In this document: positions 41,519 to 51,389 of the stretch, piece after piece
How the letters are laid out: every line of letters starts with the position of its first letter
Position numbering within the stretch: position 1 is the stretch's first letter
Notes under the pieces: generated by a model
What the model was told of the DNA's origin: nothing
What the model saw: the letters and a program-made list of their open reading frames with translations, nothing else
Databases searched by the model: none
Source: Gammaproteobacteria bacterium
GTDB taxonomy: Bacteria; Pseudomonadota; Gammaproteobacteria; Steroidobacterales; Woeseiaceae
DNA length: 64,000 bases
Direction of reading: 5' to 3'
NCBI GenBank assembly: GCA_029862045.1
Contig: JAOTYE010000003.1
Location: forward strand, 209,631-273,630
Translations under genes and position numbers: made by a program

Positions 41519-44500
41519 GTGAACCTAACTCGCCTGGCCCTTTCGAATCCCGTCGCAGTCATTGCGGCGATCCTGATGGTGCTTCTGATGGGCGCCATCG
41601 GCCTCGTGTCGTTGCCAATTCAGATGATTCCCGATGTGCAGCGACCTTTTATTCAGATCAATACGGGTTGGCGCGCAGCGGCACCGGAGGAGGTCGAGTC
41701 GGAGATTGTTGAGCCGCAGGAAGACATGCTGCGTGGTACCCCAGGGCTCGACAAAATGGTATCGACCGCGTCGCGCGGCAACGCGAGCATCAGCCTCTCC
41801 TTTACTGTTGAAACCGATCTGCAACGTGCCTTGATTGAAGTCATGAACCGACTCAATCAGGTACCGCGTTACCCGAATGATGTTACTGAACCCCGAATTT
41901 ATGCGGGGCGGGACCAATTCGGGACGGCCATCGCGTGGTTCGCCATTACGCCTCAGTCCGGTAACACGCGAGAGATGGCGAGTTATAACGATTTCGTAAG
42001 AGAAGTGGTGCTCGCGCGTGTCGAGCGTGTTCCTGGTGTATCGAATGCAGACGCTTATGGTGGGCGAGACAATGAAGTGCGCATTACCTTCGACCCTTAC
42101 GAAACAGCTGCGCTCGGAATAGATATAACCGCGCTCGCTGGCCGGACGGGGAACAACAACGACACATCCGGCGGATTCAATGATATCGGCCGGCGGCAGT
42201 ACACGCTGCGATTCGCCGGCAAGTATGAGCTGTCGGAATTCGGCGAGATGGTGCTTGACTGGCGTGGTGGCAATCCGGTTCGTTTGCGGGACATTGCCAC
42301 GGTCGACGTCGTCATGCGCGACAGCTCCGGGTTCCTTACGAAGAACGGCACCAACTCCATCGCGTTCAACGCACAGGTTGAGAAGGGTGTGAACGTCCTC
42401 GATGTTATGGAGGATCTGAAAGCAGCTGTTGAGGAGTTGCGCAATGGTCCCCTGCAGCGCGCCAATCTGGAGATTGAGCAGGTCTACGATGAGACGATTT
42501 ACATCGACGAGTCGATCGCGATGCTGCGCACTAATCTACTGGTGGGCGTTGCGCTTGCGATAGGAATTCTCTGGTGGTTCCTGCGTCGATTTCGAGCCAC
42601 CTTCATGGTGGCGCTGGCAATTCCGGTGTCGTTGTTTGTTTCGTTTCTGATTCTGCAACTCAGCGGTCGAACATTGAATATGATTTCACTTGCCGGGCTG
42701 GCATTCGCCATCGGCATGGTGCTCGATGGCGCAATCGTCGTGCTTGAAAACATTGTGCGACTGCGAGAGAAAGGTGAGGACGCCGAAGCCGCGGCGCTCA
42801 AGGGTGCCACACAGGTCTGGCGCGCCTTGCTCGCCTCAACGGCGACGACTGTCGTGATTTTCGTGCCGATCATCTTTCTTCAGGATGTGTCGGGGCAGCT
42901 GTTCGCAGATCTTGCGCTCGTGATCTCGGTTGCCGTCAGCGCCTCGCTGATTATCGCGATTACTATCATCCCCACGGCCGCTGCCAAATGGCTGCCGGCA
43001 ATGAAACTGGAGGATCCGCACGTCGAGTGGTGGAATAAGGTCACGCGACGCATCATGCGATGGACAGATAGTGCAGCGATGCGTCGTGCGCTGATTGCAA
43101 CTGCGTTTGCCGGAGCGACGTTCTTTACGTGGGTCTTGTTGCCGCCGGCGGAGTATCTGCCGGATGGGAAACAAAGCTGGATATTTGCGTTTATCATCCC
43201 ACCGCCAGGACAGAGCGTTATTTCTGCGCGCGAGGAATTTACAGATGTTGTAGCCGAACGAATGGCCCCGCGCCTTGAGGATGGCGCCGATCTCGGGTTG
43301 AGAGCCTATTTCAACGGCATGTTTGGCTCATTCGGGTTTCTCGGTGCGGTGATGGAAGATCCCGACGATGCCGATCTGTTTGTCGACAAACTCAATTCCG
43401 AGATTCTGGCGGGGTTCCCGGACACGATGGCATTTGCGGACACCTGGGGAATTTTTGATCGCCTTGGCGGTGGTGGCGACGTTGAATTGAATATTCAAAG
43501 CCGGGACATGGACGCAATGCTGGCAACCGCGCGCGCAGGTATGCGGGCCGTCAACGAAAAATTGCCGGGGGCACAAGCCCGGCCAGTCCCTGGAGTCGAT
43601 TTCTCGGAGCCCGAACTTCGATTCATCCCTGACGAGAGGCGCGTCACCGAGGCGGGCTGGACGCGCCAACAGATGTCGACAATCATGCGGTCGCTGGGTG
43701 ACGGTGTTTTCGTGGGTGACTACTTTGACGGCGACCGCCGTATGGACATCGTGCTGCGGGCATCGGAGTGGACGAGTCCGGAACAGCTGGCGGCCACACC
43801 GCTTGCAACGCCGATTGGCGGCATTCAGTCGGTTGATCAGCTCGTTCGGATGCAGCGTACTGCGGGGCCGAATCAGATTCGGCGTGTGGACCGGCGCCGG
43901 GCGGTAACACTAGTCATTACGCCACCGGATGACAGGTCACTTGAAGAGACGATACAGATTCTGAAGCAGGACATTGAACCTGAACTGCTGGCACTACTGC
44001 CGGACGATGGGGAAATCAGCTACTACGGCAGCGCTGACGATCTGGATATTGCGCTGAGCAGTATGTCGCGCAGCTTTGCCCTGGCAATCGTGGTCCTCTA
44101 TCTGTTGATGAGCGGACTATTCCGCTCATTCGTCGACAGTCTGCTGGTGATATCTGCACTGCCGCTCGCCACCGTCGGCGGCGTATTCTTGCTGCGTGTG
44201 TTGGCCCTGCCGATGGATCTGCTGACGATGATCGGTTTCATCACGCTGTTGGGTCTTGTCGTTAACAATTCGATTCTGCTCGTGTACCAGACGCGAGCGG
44301 CAGAACGCGGGGGTCTCGATCGCCGCAGCGCCGTTGAACAGGCGATTCGGCGCCGGCTGCGACCGATATTGATGAGTACACTGACCAGCCTGTTTGCCAT
44401 GTTGCCATTGCTAGTGATTCCGGGCCCCGGATCGGAACTCTATCGGGGCCTCGCAGCCGTTATCGTCGGTGGAATGGCCGTCAGCACGGTGTTCACGCTG

Positions 44501-44593
44501 ATTCTGCTTCCCAGCCTGCTGCGCCTGGGCGAAAATGTGCCGGCAACGGTGATGACACAGTCGACTTCGCAAGATGCTCCGGCGCCAGGCTGA
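41519..44593 (+). CDS. RND-family efflux transporter, inner-membrane pump
   Basis: This 1024-aa pump (from GTG 41519, NLTRLALSNPVAV) has the RND layout: TM1, a large periplasmic loop, TM2-7, a second loop, TM8-12. TM4 carries VLDGAIVVLENI, in which the first proton-relay aspartate of AcrB is kept and the second is glycine. Near the end is GLVVNNSILLVYQTR. A longer frame begins at 41435, but the added residues are not family-like. It exports small molecules across the envelope with its adaptor encoded 8 bp downstream. No outer-membrane TolC-type gene is adjacent. Confidence 0.92.
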   Translation: MNLTRLALSNPVAVIAAILMVLLMGAIGLVSLPIQMIPDVQRPFIQINTGWRAAAPEEVESEIVEPQEDMLRGTPGLDKMVSTASRGNASISLSFTVETDLQRALIEVMNRLNQVPRYPNDVTEPRIYAGRDQFGTAIAWFAITPQSGNTREMASYNDFVREVVLARVERVPGVSNADAYGGRDNEVRITFDPYETAALGIDITALAGRTGNNNDTSGGFNDIGRRQYTLRFAGKYELSEFGEMVLDWRGGNPVRLRDIATVDVVMRDSSGFLTKNGTNSIAFNAQVEKGVNVLDVMEDLKAAVEELRNGPLQRANLEIEQVYDETIYIDESIAMLRTNLLVGVALAIGILWWFLRRFRATFMVALAIPVSLFVSFLILQLSGRTLNMISLAGLAFAIGMVLDGAIVVLENIVRLREKGEDAEAAALKGATQVWRALLASTATTVVIFVPIIFLQDVSGQLFADLALVISVAVSASLIIAITIIPTAAAKWLPAMKLEDPHVEWWNKVTRRIMRWTDSAAMRRALIATAFAGATFFTWVLLPPAEYLPDGKQSWIFAFIIPPPGQSVISAREEFTDVVAERMAPRLEDGADLGLRAYFNGMFGSFGFLGAVMEDPDDADLFVDKLNSEILAGFPDTMAFADTWGIFDRLGGGGDVELNIQSRDMDAMLATARAGMRAVNEKLPGAQARPVPGVDFSEPELRFIPDERRVTEAGWTRQQMSTIMRSLGDGVFVGDYFDGDRRMDIVLRASEWTSPEQLAATPLATPIGGIQSVDQLVRMQRTAGPNQIRRVDRRRAVTLVITPPDDRSLEETIQILKQDIEPELLALLPDDGEISYYGSADDLDIALSSMSRSFALAIVVLYLLMSGLFRSFVDSLLVISALPLATVGGVFLLRVLALPMDLLTMIGFITLLGLVVNNSILLVYQTRAAERGGLDRRSAVEQAIRRRLRPILMSTLTSLFAMLPLLVIPGPGSELYRGLAAVIVGGMAVSTVFTLILLPSLLRLGENVPATVMTQSTSQDAPAPG

Positions 44594-44601
44594 CATTTCT
44601 T

Positions 44602-45678
44602 ATGAGATTACTCCAACTATTCGCTCTGCTAACGGTCTGCCTGGTAGCTGGCGCATCTGCCGGCGCGCAGCAGATGCCGCCGACGATCGTTATCGTGGAG
44701 GACGCCGGGATGAAGATGCTGGCGCCAACAATTGACGTGCCCGGTACGGTCGTGAGCCGGTTTGACTCGCGACTCGCATCCGAATTGTCCGCCAAGCTGA
44801 AATGGATCGCCGACGTCGGCACCGTCGTCAAAGAAGGTGACATCATCGCCAGCCTGGATGACATTACTTTTCAGTTGCTGGAGATGGAAGCGAAGAGTCG
44901 GGTTGATCGGGAACAGGCGCGCGTAACGTTTCTACGCGCAGAAAAGTCGAGGCTGGAGAGGCTTGACGAAGACAACCTGTCAGCGAAGAGCCAGCTTGAA
45001 CAGACGACATCGAATCTGGCCATCGCGGAGAGCGACCAGGCAATTGCTGAGGCGCAACTTGGGCAAGCCAAGGTGGCAATGTACATCACCCGGATCAGGG
45101 CACCGTTCGACGGCATTGTGACGGAAAAACTGCGCAATATCGGTGAACGACTGAACGTAGCTGACGAAGTCATTCGTCTGGTCGACCCCAATTCGATTGA
45201 AGTCGTCGCGCGCGCTCCGCTGAATACCGTCAACTTCATCAAGAATGAGGACGTACTGGAAATCTACAATGATTACCGCAAGGGTCAGGGTTCAGTCAGA
45301 ACAACTGTGCCATTCGGCAATCCTCAGTCGCACATGTTCGAAGTCCGGTTGAATGTTGATCCGAGCCTGTGGACTGTCGGCGAGAGTGTTCGCCTCTCGA
45401 TGCCGACTGCACCAGCCAGAGAAGTAATGGCCGTGCCGCGAGACGCACTCGTCTTGCGTCGTGAGGGGACCTCTGTATTCCGTATCAAAGACGACATGAC
45501 GGCCGAGCAGGTCAGCGTCATTACCGGTCTGGGCGCAGGCAGCCTCATTGAAGTTATCGGTGACGTGAAGCCGAATGATCGCATTGTGATTCGTGGCGCC
45601 GAGCGATTGAGTACCGGCATGACAGTGGACATCCGCGACGATGGCGATGCGGGCCCCGCAGTGAATTCACTTCACTAG
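44602..45678 (+). CDS. RND efflux periplasmic adaptor (membrane fusion protein)
   Basis: The 358-aa protein has a signal peptide (LLQLFALLTVCLVAGASAGA), a lipoyl-like half (GTVVKEGDIIASLDDITF), a helical hairpin (residues about 90-150), the other lipoyl half (ITRIRAPFDGIVTEK), a beta-barrel and a C-terminal membrane-proximal domain. It connects the pump to an outer-membrane channel. Unusually, the pump gene precedes it; most operons have the adaptor first. The two genes are separated by 8 bp. Confidence 0.92.
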   Translation: MRLLQLFALLTVCLVAGASAGAQQMPPTIVIVEDAGMKMLAPTIDVPGTVVSRFDSRLASELSAKLKWIADVGTVVKEGDIIASLDDITFQLLEMEAKSRVDREQARVTFLRAEKSRLERLDEDNLSAKSQLEQTTSNLAIAESDQAIAEAQLGQAKVAMYITRIRAPFDGIVTEKLRNIGERLNVADEVIRLVDPNSIEVVARAPLNTVNFIKNEDVLEIYNDYRKGQGSVRTTVPFGNPQSHMFEVRLNVDPSLWTVGESVRLSMPTAPAREVMAVPRDALVLRREGTSVFRIKDDMTAEQVSVITGLGAGSLIEVIGDVKPNDRIVIRGAERLSTGMTVDIRDDGDAGPAVNSLH

Positions 45679-45704
45679 GCTCGGCTGCAAGCTAAGCACG
45701 ACGC

Positions 45705-46526
45705 ATGGAACCGACCGAAACCGAACTATCGACGCTTAGGGACGCCTACAAACAGCTCGAGAATCCGTCGTTGGCGATACGGATCAGTTCGGCTGTTGGC
45801 ATGCCAGTGGAAGCCGTCACCCGGGAACTTGGCAAGAGGGCGCCTGCGGCAGTTGTCGACGCCGTTAGCAAATCGACCCACAAGGCAATCGAGTTCGTGC
45901 TGCAAAGTTCCATGAGGAGTATAAAAGCCGCGGATCAGGCGCCTGCCAGTCCTCGTTGGCACACAGCCGCCGCAATGACCACTGGCGCCGTGGCTGGATT
46001 CTTTGGCATTGAAACGCTGATCGTGGAGCTACCGTTGACGACCGGCATCATGTTTCGGTCGATTGCGGATATTGCACGAGCGGAAGGCGAGTCCCCTCAG
46101 GATCCTGAAACCATCATCAATTGTATGCAGGTCTTCGCAATGGGAAGTCGTGTGTCGGACAAAGATGACGCGGCTGAAACATCCTACTATGGCGTACGCG
46201 TTGCCTTGAGCAAGGCCGTGACGGACGCACTACAGTATGTTGCGTCTCATGGTGCGGCCAGCGCAAGTGCACCGGCGCTGGTTCGCTTGATCTCCGCGTT
46301 GGCAAGTCGCTTTGGCGTTGTCGTCACTCAAAAAGCGATGGCGCAGACGATCCCGGTCATCGGCGCAATTGGTGGTGGTCTCGTTAACACAATTTTCATA
46401 TCCCACTTTCAGGACATGGCCCGCGGACACTTTGCGATTCGCGGACTTGAGCGCAAGTACGATGCAGACGTTATTCGGGAGGCTTACCTGCAACTTGGTC
46501 GAGGCGGAGGCGACGTCTATTTTTAG
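45705..46526 (+). CDS. EcsC-family protein
   Basis: The 273-aa protein matches the EcsC family in length and pattern: AAAMTTGAVAGFFGIETLIVELPLTTGIMFRSIADIAR, then TIPVIGAIGGGLVNTIF and the family end HFAIRGLERKY. Two glycine-rich hydrophobic segments suggest membrane association. Function is unknown in bacteria outside its name from a Bacillus ABC transporter locus. It starts 26 bp after the adaptor stop, perhaps in the same transcript. Confidence 0.82.
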   Translation: MEPTETELSTLRDAYKQLENPSLAIRISSAVGMPVEAVTRELGKRAPAAVVDAVSKSTHKAIEFVLQSSMRSIKAADQAPASPRWHTAAAMTTGAVAGFFGIETLIVELPLTTGIMFRSIADIARAEGESPQDPETIINCMQVFAMGSRVSDKDDAAETSYYGVRVALSKAVTDALQYVASHGAASASAPALVRLISALASRFGVVVTQKAMAQTIPVIGAIGGGLVNTIFISHFQDMARGHFAIRGLERKYDADVIREAYLQLGRGGGDVYF

Positions 46527-46605
46527 CCGTAAGGGCAGCTATACTGGTTGTGATGCTGTCGTCATAAACGTCGGCAGGCGTAATCTTCTGCTTGGATGAG
46601 AATTT

Positions 46606-47805
46606 ATGAGCGCAGATTTCTCCAATAAGGGAATCAAGACAAAGGCGATTCACGGCGGTGAGAATCACGATACGGCTAACCAGTCGTCTGCGCCTGACCT
46701 TGTAATGTCCAGTACGTTTCGCGTCGATCGGGAAGTCAGTTTCTCGGCGAATAAACTCGACGCCGATGCACCGTATGTCTACACGCGTTGGGCAAACCCG
46801 ACGACTGACCAACTCGAGGAAAAGCTCGCGATACTGGAGCAAGGCGAAGCATGCATAGCTTTTGCATCCGGCATGGCGGCAACCACGGGCGTGTTACTCG
46901 GGCACCTGTCCAAGGGCGATCACCTGATTATCTGTGATACCAATTATCCCGGCACCGCCGAAGTCGCACGGCAGACATTGCCGCGATTCGACATTGACGT
47001 TACGGCCGTTCATACCTCTGATCCGGCAAACGTCAGCAATGCGTTGCGTAACGAGACCCGCATGATCTGGCTGGAGACGCCGTCAAATCCGCTCCTGAAT
47101 ATCGCGGATATCGCGGCGATAGCGAAGATTGCCAGGAACCATGGCGCCCTGTTGGTCGTCGACTCTACGTTTGCGACGCCCATCGCGACACGCCCACTGG
47201 AACTTGGGGCAGACCTCGTCGTTCATTCGCTGACCAAATATATTGGAGGTCACGGCGACGCCATGGGTGGGTCCGTATGCGGCGCACGAGAACTCCTCGA
47301 TCCTCTACGCACTGAAGCGCTGTCTCATTTCGGCGGCGTGATGAGTCCTTTCAATGCCTGGTTGATCATGCGTGGCATGGCGACACTGCCGATACGCATG
47401 CGCGAACATGCCACAAATGCAATGACTGTTGCACAATATCTCGAGAACCATCCGCGCGTCGAAACGGTCATTTATCCCGGACTCAAGTCTCACCCGCAGC
47501 ATGAGCTTGCGGTAAAACAAATGGACAGTTTTTCGGGAATGCTGTCATTTCGTGTTGCTAACAATAAAGATGTTGCAAGCCGGATGATGTCCGAATTCGA
47601 AATTATTCACTATGCAGTTTCACTGGGCCATCACCGCAGCCTGATGTACCTGCTGCAAACGGACGATCTGGCAGAAACGTCATTCGGCCTCGAAGGTGCC
47701 GAGCTCGAAAAGTATCGCGCCGTCGCCGGCGACGGCTTGTTTCGTTTTTCTGTCGGCCTCGAAGATCCGGACGATATTTGTGCCGACCTGGAAAGAGTCT
47801 TATAG
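46606..47805 (+). CDS. Cys/Met-metabolism PLP lyase (cystathionine/methionine gamma-lyase type)
   Basis: The 399-aa enzyme has the gamma-family fold. K211 in SLTKYIGGHGD binds PLP, with D186 (VVDSTFATP) at the pyridine nitrogen and YTRWANPT (59-66) at the phosphate. Members split cystathionine or methionine or run gamma-replacement reactions, and the sequence alone does not choose; ASGMAATT and GEACIAFA are shared. It is followed 23 bp later by an amino-acid permease, so degradation of an imported sulfur amino acid is possible. Confidence 0.9.
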   Translation: MSADFSNKGIKTKAIHGGENHDTANQSSAPDLVMSSTFRVDREVSFSANKLDADAPYVYTRWANPTTDQLEEKLAILEQGEACIAFASGMAATTGVLLGHLSKGDHLIICDTNYPGTAEVARQTLPRFDIDVTAVHTSDPANVSNALRNETRMIWLETPSNPLLNIADIAAIAKIARNHGALLVVDSTFATPIATRPLELGADLVVHSLTKYIGGHGDAMGGSVCGARELLDPLRTEALSHFGGVMSPFNAWLIMRGMATLPIRMREHATNAMTVAQYLENHPRVETVIYPGLKSHPQHELAVKQMDSFSGMLSFRVANNKDVASRMMSEFEIIHYAVSLGHHRSLMYLLQTDDLAETSFGLEGAELEKYRAVAGDGLFRFSVGLEDPDDICADLERVL

Positions 47806-47828
47806 CGCCCGGTAAGCGCGAATCCCGC

Positions 47829-49169
47829 ATGTCTACGACGAAGTTCAAATTCACGACGGTTACTGCTGTCGTAATCGCCAACATGGTTGGCACGGGTGTG
47901 TTTACAAGTTTAGGTTTCCAGTTGCTGGATATTCAGTCGGGGTTCGTTATTCTGTTGCTGTGGGCGCTTGGCGGCCTGATTGCCCTTTGCGGCGCCATGA
48001 CCTATGCGGAACTGGGTGCTGCGCTGCCCCGTTCTGGCGGGGAGTACAATTTTCTCGCGCGCATTTACCATCCTGCGGCCGGATTCGCCGCTGGCTGGAC
48101 GTCCGTAACGATTGGTTTCGCCGGGCCGACCGCGCTTGCCGCGATGACCTTTGCCGCCTACACGACATCGATTCTACCGGGCGTTTCGTCAGTCTGGATC
48201 GAGAAGGCCCTGGCGGTGGGTCTGGTCGTCTTGCTAACCGTCATTCATGGCAGCAGTCGGCGCAATTCGGGCGGCATGCAGGTCATTTTTACGGTTCTCA
48301 AGGTCGGCGTGATCGCGATGTTCTGTCTCGCCGCCGTATTCATGGTCGATAACCCGCAGCCGATTCGGTTCCTCCCATCCGGCGGCGACGGTGCGCTCCT
48401 GACCAGTGGCGCATTCGCCGTGTCGCTTATCTACGTGAGCTATGCGTACACAGGTTGGAATGCTGCGACCTATCTGAGCAGCGAACTCGAAGATCCACAG
48501 CGAACGTTGCCGGGTATCCTGTTGACCGGCACGCTTGTCGTGACTGCTCTGTATGTTGCGCTCAATTTCGTCTTTCTTTACTCGGCACCTGTAGATTCGA
48601 TGCAGGGACAAGTCGAAATAGGATTCATCGCTGCACAATCCGTATTCGGCGATTTGGGCGCGCGGTTTACCGGCTTGGTCCTGGCTTCGCTACTGATCTC
48701 GACAGTCAGCGCGATGACGATTGCCGGTCCGCGCGTGCTGCAGGTGTTGGGCGAAGACTTCAAGGCTCTGAAGTATCTTGCGCACAAGAACGAAGATGGA
48801 ATCCCGAGTCGAGCAATCTACGTGCAGTCGACGCTCGCGATCGCCTTTATCCTTTCTTCCAGTTTCGAATCAGTTCTCGTTTTTGCCGGCTTCACACTGG
48901 CACTGAATAGCTTCGCGACGGTCACGAGTGTGTTTGTGCTTCGCTGGCGACAGCCTGACTTGCCACGGCCATACCGCACGTTTCTGTTCCCGATACCGCC
49001 GCTGATTTATCTGACGCTGATGGGCTGGACGCTGTGGTTTGTATTGATGAACAGACCAGTTGAGGGACTGTTTGGCATCGGCATCATTGGCTCAGGTCTG
49101 CTTGTCTACGTTATTTCGCGTGCCAAGAGCGATGCCAGTCAAGCACGTGGCGACCCCCACTCCCAATGA
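47829..49169 (+). CDS. APC-superfamily amino-acid permease
   Basis: The 446-aa protein is a 12-TM secondary transporter. TM1 includes VIANMVGTGVFTSLG, the unwound substrate-binding signature, and TM6 holds SYAYTGWNAATYLSSEL. ATG 47829 starts MSTTKFKF, directly before TM1; the upstream frame adds only arginine-rich residues. It lies after the PLP lyase, whose substrate it may import. It differs in the TM1 motif (GTGVF) from the permease at 5321 (GAGIF). Confidence 0.88.
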   Translation: MSTTKFKFTTVTAVVIANMVGTGVFTSLGFQLLDIQSGFVILLLWALGGLIALCGAMTYAELGAALPRSGGEYNFLARIYHPAAGFAAGWTSVTIGFAGPTALAAMTFAAYTTSILPGVSSVWIEKALAVGLVVLLTVIHGSSRRNSGGMQVIFTVLKVGVIAMFCLAAVFMVDNPQPIRFLPSGGDGALLTSGAFAVSLIYVSYAYTGWNAATYLSSELEDPQRTLPGILLTGTLVVTALYVALNFVFLYSAPVDSMQGQVEIGFIAAQSVFGDLGARFTGLVLASLLISTVSAMTIAGPRVLQVLGEDFKALKYLAHKNEDGIPSRAIYVQSTLAIAFILSSSFESVLVFAGFTLALNSFATVTSVFVLRWRQPDLPRPYRTFLFPIPPLIYLTLMGWTLWFVLMNRPVEGLFGIGIIGSGLLVYVISRAKSDASQARGDPHSQ

Positions 49170-49366
49170 AATCGGGAATTCGGCGCGGTAAGGCACCGAA
49201 AGTGTGTGCCACGTCCCAGATTATGTCTGCTGGGGTGTTCTATGCTGCGGAAACTTACGGCAGTTGCACGTGACCCGGTTCGGCGCCGGGAAGCCTGGTA
49301 TTGGTCCATCTTGAGTTGGCTTCGCCGGCCTGATGAGCGCGTGCACGTTGATCAACAGGTGATTCC

Positions 49367-51211
49367 ATGCGAAACGCTCAATTCGTCTTACTTTCAGTCC
49401 TGATGTGCGTTGGCGCGCCTTCCTATGTGAGCGCGCAAGAACAGGACTCGAACATGTCGCCGGCGTCGCATGGCGATTTGCAGATCGAAATCCAGTCGCC
49501 GGCCGCTGACTTTGCCGCGAGCGAGGGTGAAACGACCGTTGAGGTGGAGGGCATTGCGTCGGCTATCGGCGGTGTACGTTACCTCGACATGATGTTCGTA
49601 ATGGATACGTCGCAGAGTCTCCGCGGCACCGATCCGAAGGATTTTCGCTCGACAGGAGCTATCGGCCTGGTCAGAAACCTCTCGCCGAAAAGCGACATCA
49701 AGATCGGTGTGGTCAGCTTTGATAACAAGGGTGAACTGGCACAACCCATGACGTCGGACCGCGACCGTGTCGTCCGGGCGCTGCGGGATTTGCCACGATC
49801 CGGAAGTACGAATCTCGCGGCCGGCATTCAGACAGCGCTCGCGGAACTCGATCTGCACGGGCGACCCGGGTCATCGCGAGTGATCATGCTGTTTACGGAC
49901 GGCATGTCGAACAAAAAAAGAGCGTATGACGCCGCGGTGGAGTCACACTCGCACGGCGTTGCGATTCAAACGCTTTTGCTCGGGTCTAGCAAAAAGGGCG
50001 GCGAGATTCTCGATACCATTGCCTGGGCAACCGGTGGCAGTTTCGTCCAGGTATCGGACCCAACCATGCTTCCCCAGGCGTTCCTGGATCTTCGTACGAC
50101 GGGCGTGGACAGCGTCACGCTGAGTGTGAATGGTTCGGAGCCGGTTGCCGCACGGCTTGCAGGCGGAACATTCGCAGGAAGCGTGCCGCTCGGATTAGGC
50201 GAGAATCGAATCGTCGCATTTGCGACGAGCCTGGATGGGCAGACGCAGGAATCTGCCGTAACCGTGACCGTCCGCGATGCGAGTTGTGCCGCGCTGGAGG
50301 TGGCAGCTGTGAAGGAGGGACGACCTGTGCTATCCCTCGACGACCGGGCGGTTGAAATCGTCGTTGATGCGTCGAGAAGCATGTGGGGACGCATGCACGG
50401 TGAGCCCAAGATGGCCGTCGCCAAGGAGATCCTGCACGATGTTTCGTACTGGTTCCCCGAAGACCTGGACCTGGCGCTGCGCGCATACGGCAGCACCAGC
50501 CCGAGCGAAAGCGGCAACTGCGCCGACTCTACTTTACTGGTGCCGTTCGGTGAGGAGAACCGCGAACCCATTCGCCGGGCGATCGCCGGCCTGAAGCCTC
50601 TGGGCCAGACGCCCATAGCGTACGCGCTGAATCAGGCGACCCGCGATTTTGGCAGTCTGCAGGACGATCGTGCACTGGTCCTGGTCACCGATGGCATCGA
50701 AAGCTGTGGCGGGGATCCCGTCCAGGCGGCGCGCGAGCTCCGCGAGCAGGGCATCATCGTTCACTTGATCGGTTTCGGGCTTGGCAATGCCGCCGATGAA
50801 GATGCGGCGAGCTTGCAGGCCGTCGCTAATGCATCGGGCGGCCGCTACGTCACAGCGGGTAGTGCCGAAGAACTCCAAGAGGCATTGGCGCAAACAGTAG
50901 CGACCTCGTTCAGCGTATTCAAAGGCAACACAAAGGTCGCGAGCGGATCTCTCGGTTCAGAGGAAATTCTGTTTTTGCCCGAGGGCGATTATCGGGTTGA
51001 GCTCCAAAGTTCACCGCCACAAAATGTGCCGATCAGCCTGGCGCCGAGGGATCAATTGACATTGACACTGGAGAAGAATGGCGGCGTCGTGTCTCATTTC
51101 GAGCGCCGCGATCGCATGCAGCACAGATCCTGCGAAGACGTCGTCGCAACGATCGAGCGCTTGGAGGCCGGCAAGGAATTGCAGGAGCCTCTCCAGACCG
51201 CAACTCACTAA
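49367..51211 (+). CDS. Secreted protein with two von Willebrand A domains
   Basis: The 614-aa protein has a signal peptide (VLLSVLMCVGAPSYVSAQ). Two VWA domains follow. The first is near residues 75-245, with metal-site DTSQS and TDGMSNK. The second is near 325-505, with DASRS and TDGIESCGG. Between them is a beta domain (SVTLSVNGSEPVAARLAGG) and after them a short beta-rich tail. VWA domains bind ligands through a Mg ion, so adhesion or complex assembly in the periplasm or at the surface is expected. The gene is alone between the permease and a convergent outer-membrane protein gene. Confidence 0.85.
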   Translation: MRNAQFVLLSVLMCVGAPSYVSAQEQDSNMSPASHGDLQIEIQSPAADFAASEGETTVEVEGIASAIGGVRYLDMMFVMDTSQSLRGTDPKDFRSTGAIGLVRNLSPKSDIKIGVVSFDNKGELAQPMTSDRDRVVRALRDLPRSGSTNLAAGIQTALAELDLHGRPGSSRVIMLFTDGMSNKKRAYDAAVESHSHGVAIQTLLLGSSKKGGEILDTIAWATGGSFVQVSDPTMLPQAFLDLRTTGVDSVTLSVNGSEPVAARLAGGTFAGSVPLGLGENRIVAFATSLDGQTQESAVTVTVRDASCAALEVAAVKEGRPVLSLDDRAVEIVVDASRSMWGRMHGEPKMAVAKEILHDVSYWFPEDLDLALRAYGSTSPSESGNCADSTLLVPFGEENREPIRRAIAGLKPLGQTPIAYALNQATRDFGSLQDDRALVLVTDGIESCGGDPVQAARELREQGIIVHLIGFGLGNAADEDAASLQAVANASGGRYVTAGSAEELQEALAQTVATSFSVFKGNTKVASGSLGSEEILFLPEGDYRVELQSSPPQNVPISLAPRDQLTLTLEKNGGVVSHFERRDRMQHRSCEDVVATIERLEAGKELQEPLQTATH

Positions 51212-51389
51212 CATCTGCGCTCGGGCTGAGAGGCTGGAGAGAAACCCTGGATGTCCACACAGCTGCGCTATGCCGCGTGGCGCTTAATCTTGATCTCGAC
51301 ATGTCGTCCGGTCTTTGCCAGGAGCTTCACGAGTATGTCGATCGAGATATTGAGGACCCAAGCTTTGCCAGCTTTGTCAGGGACAGAGT

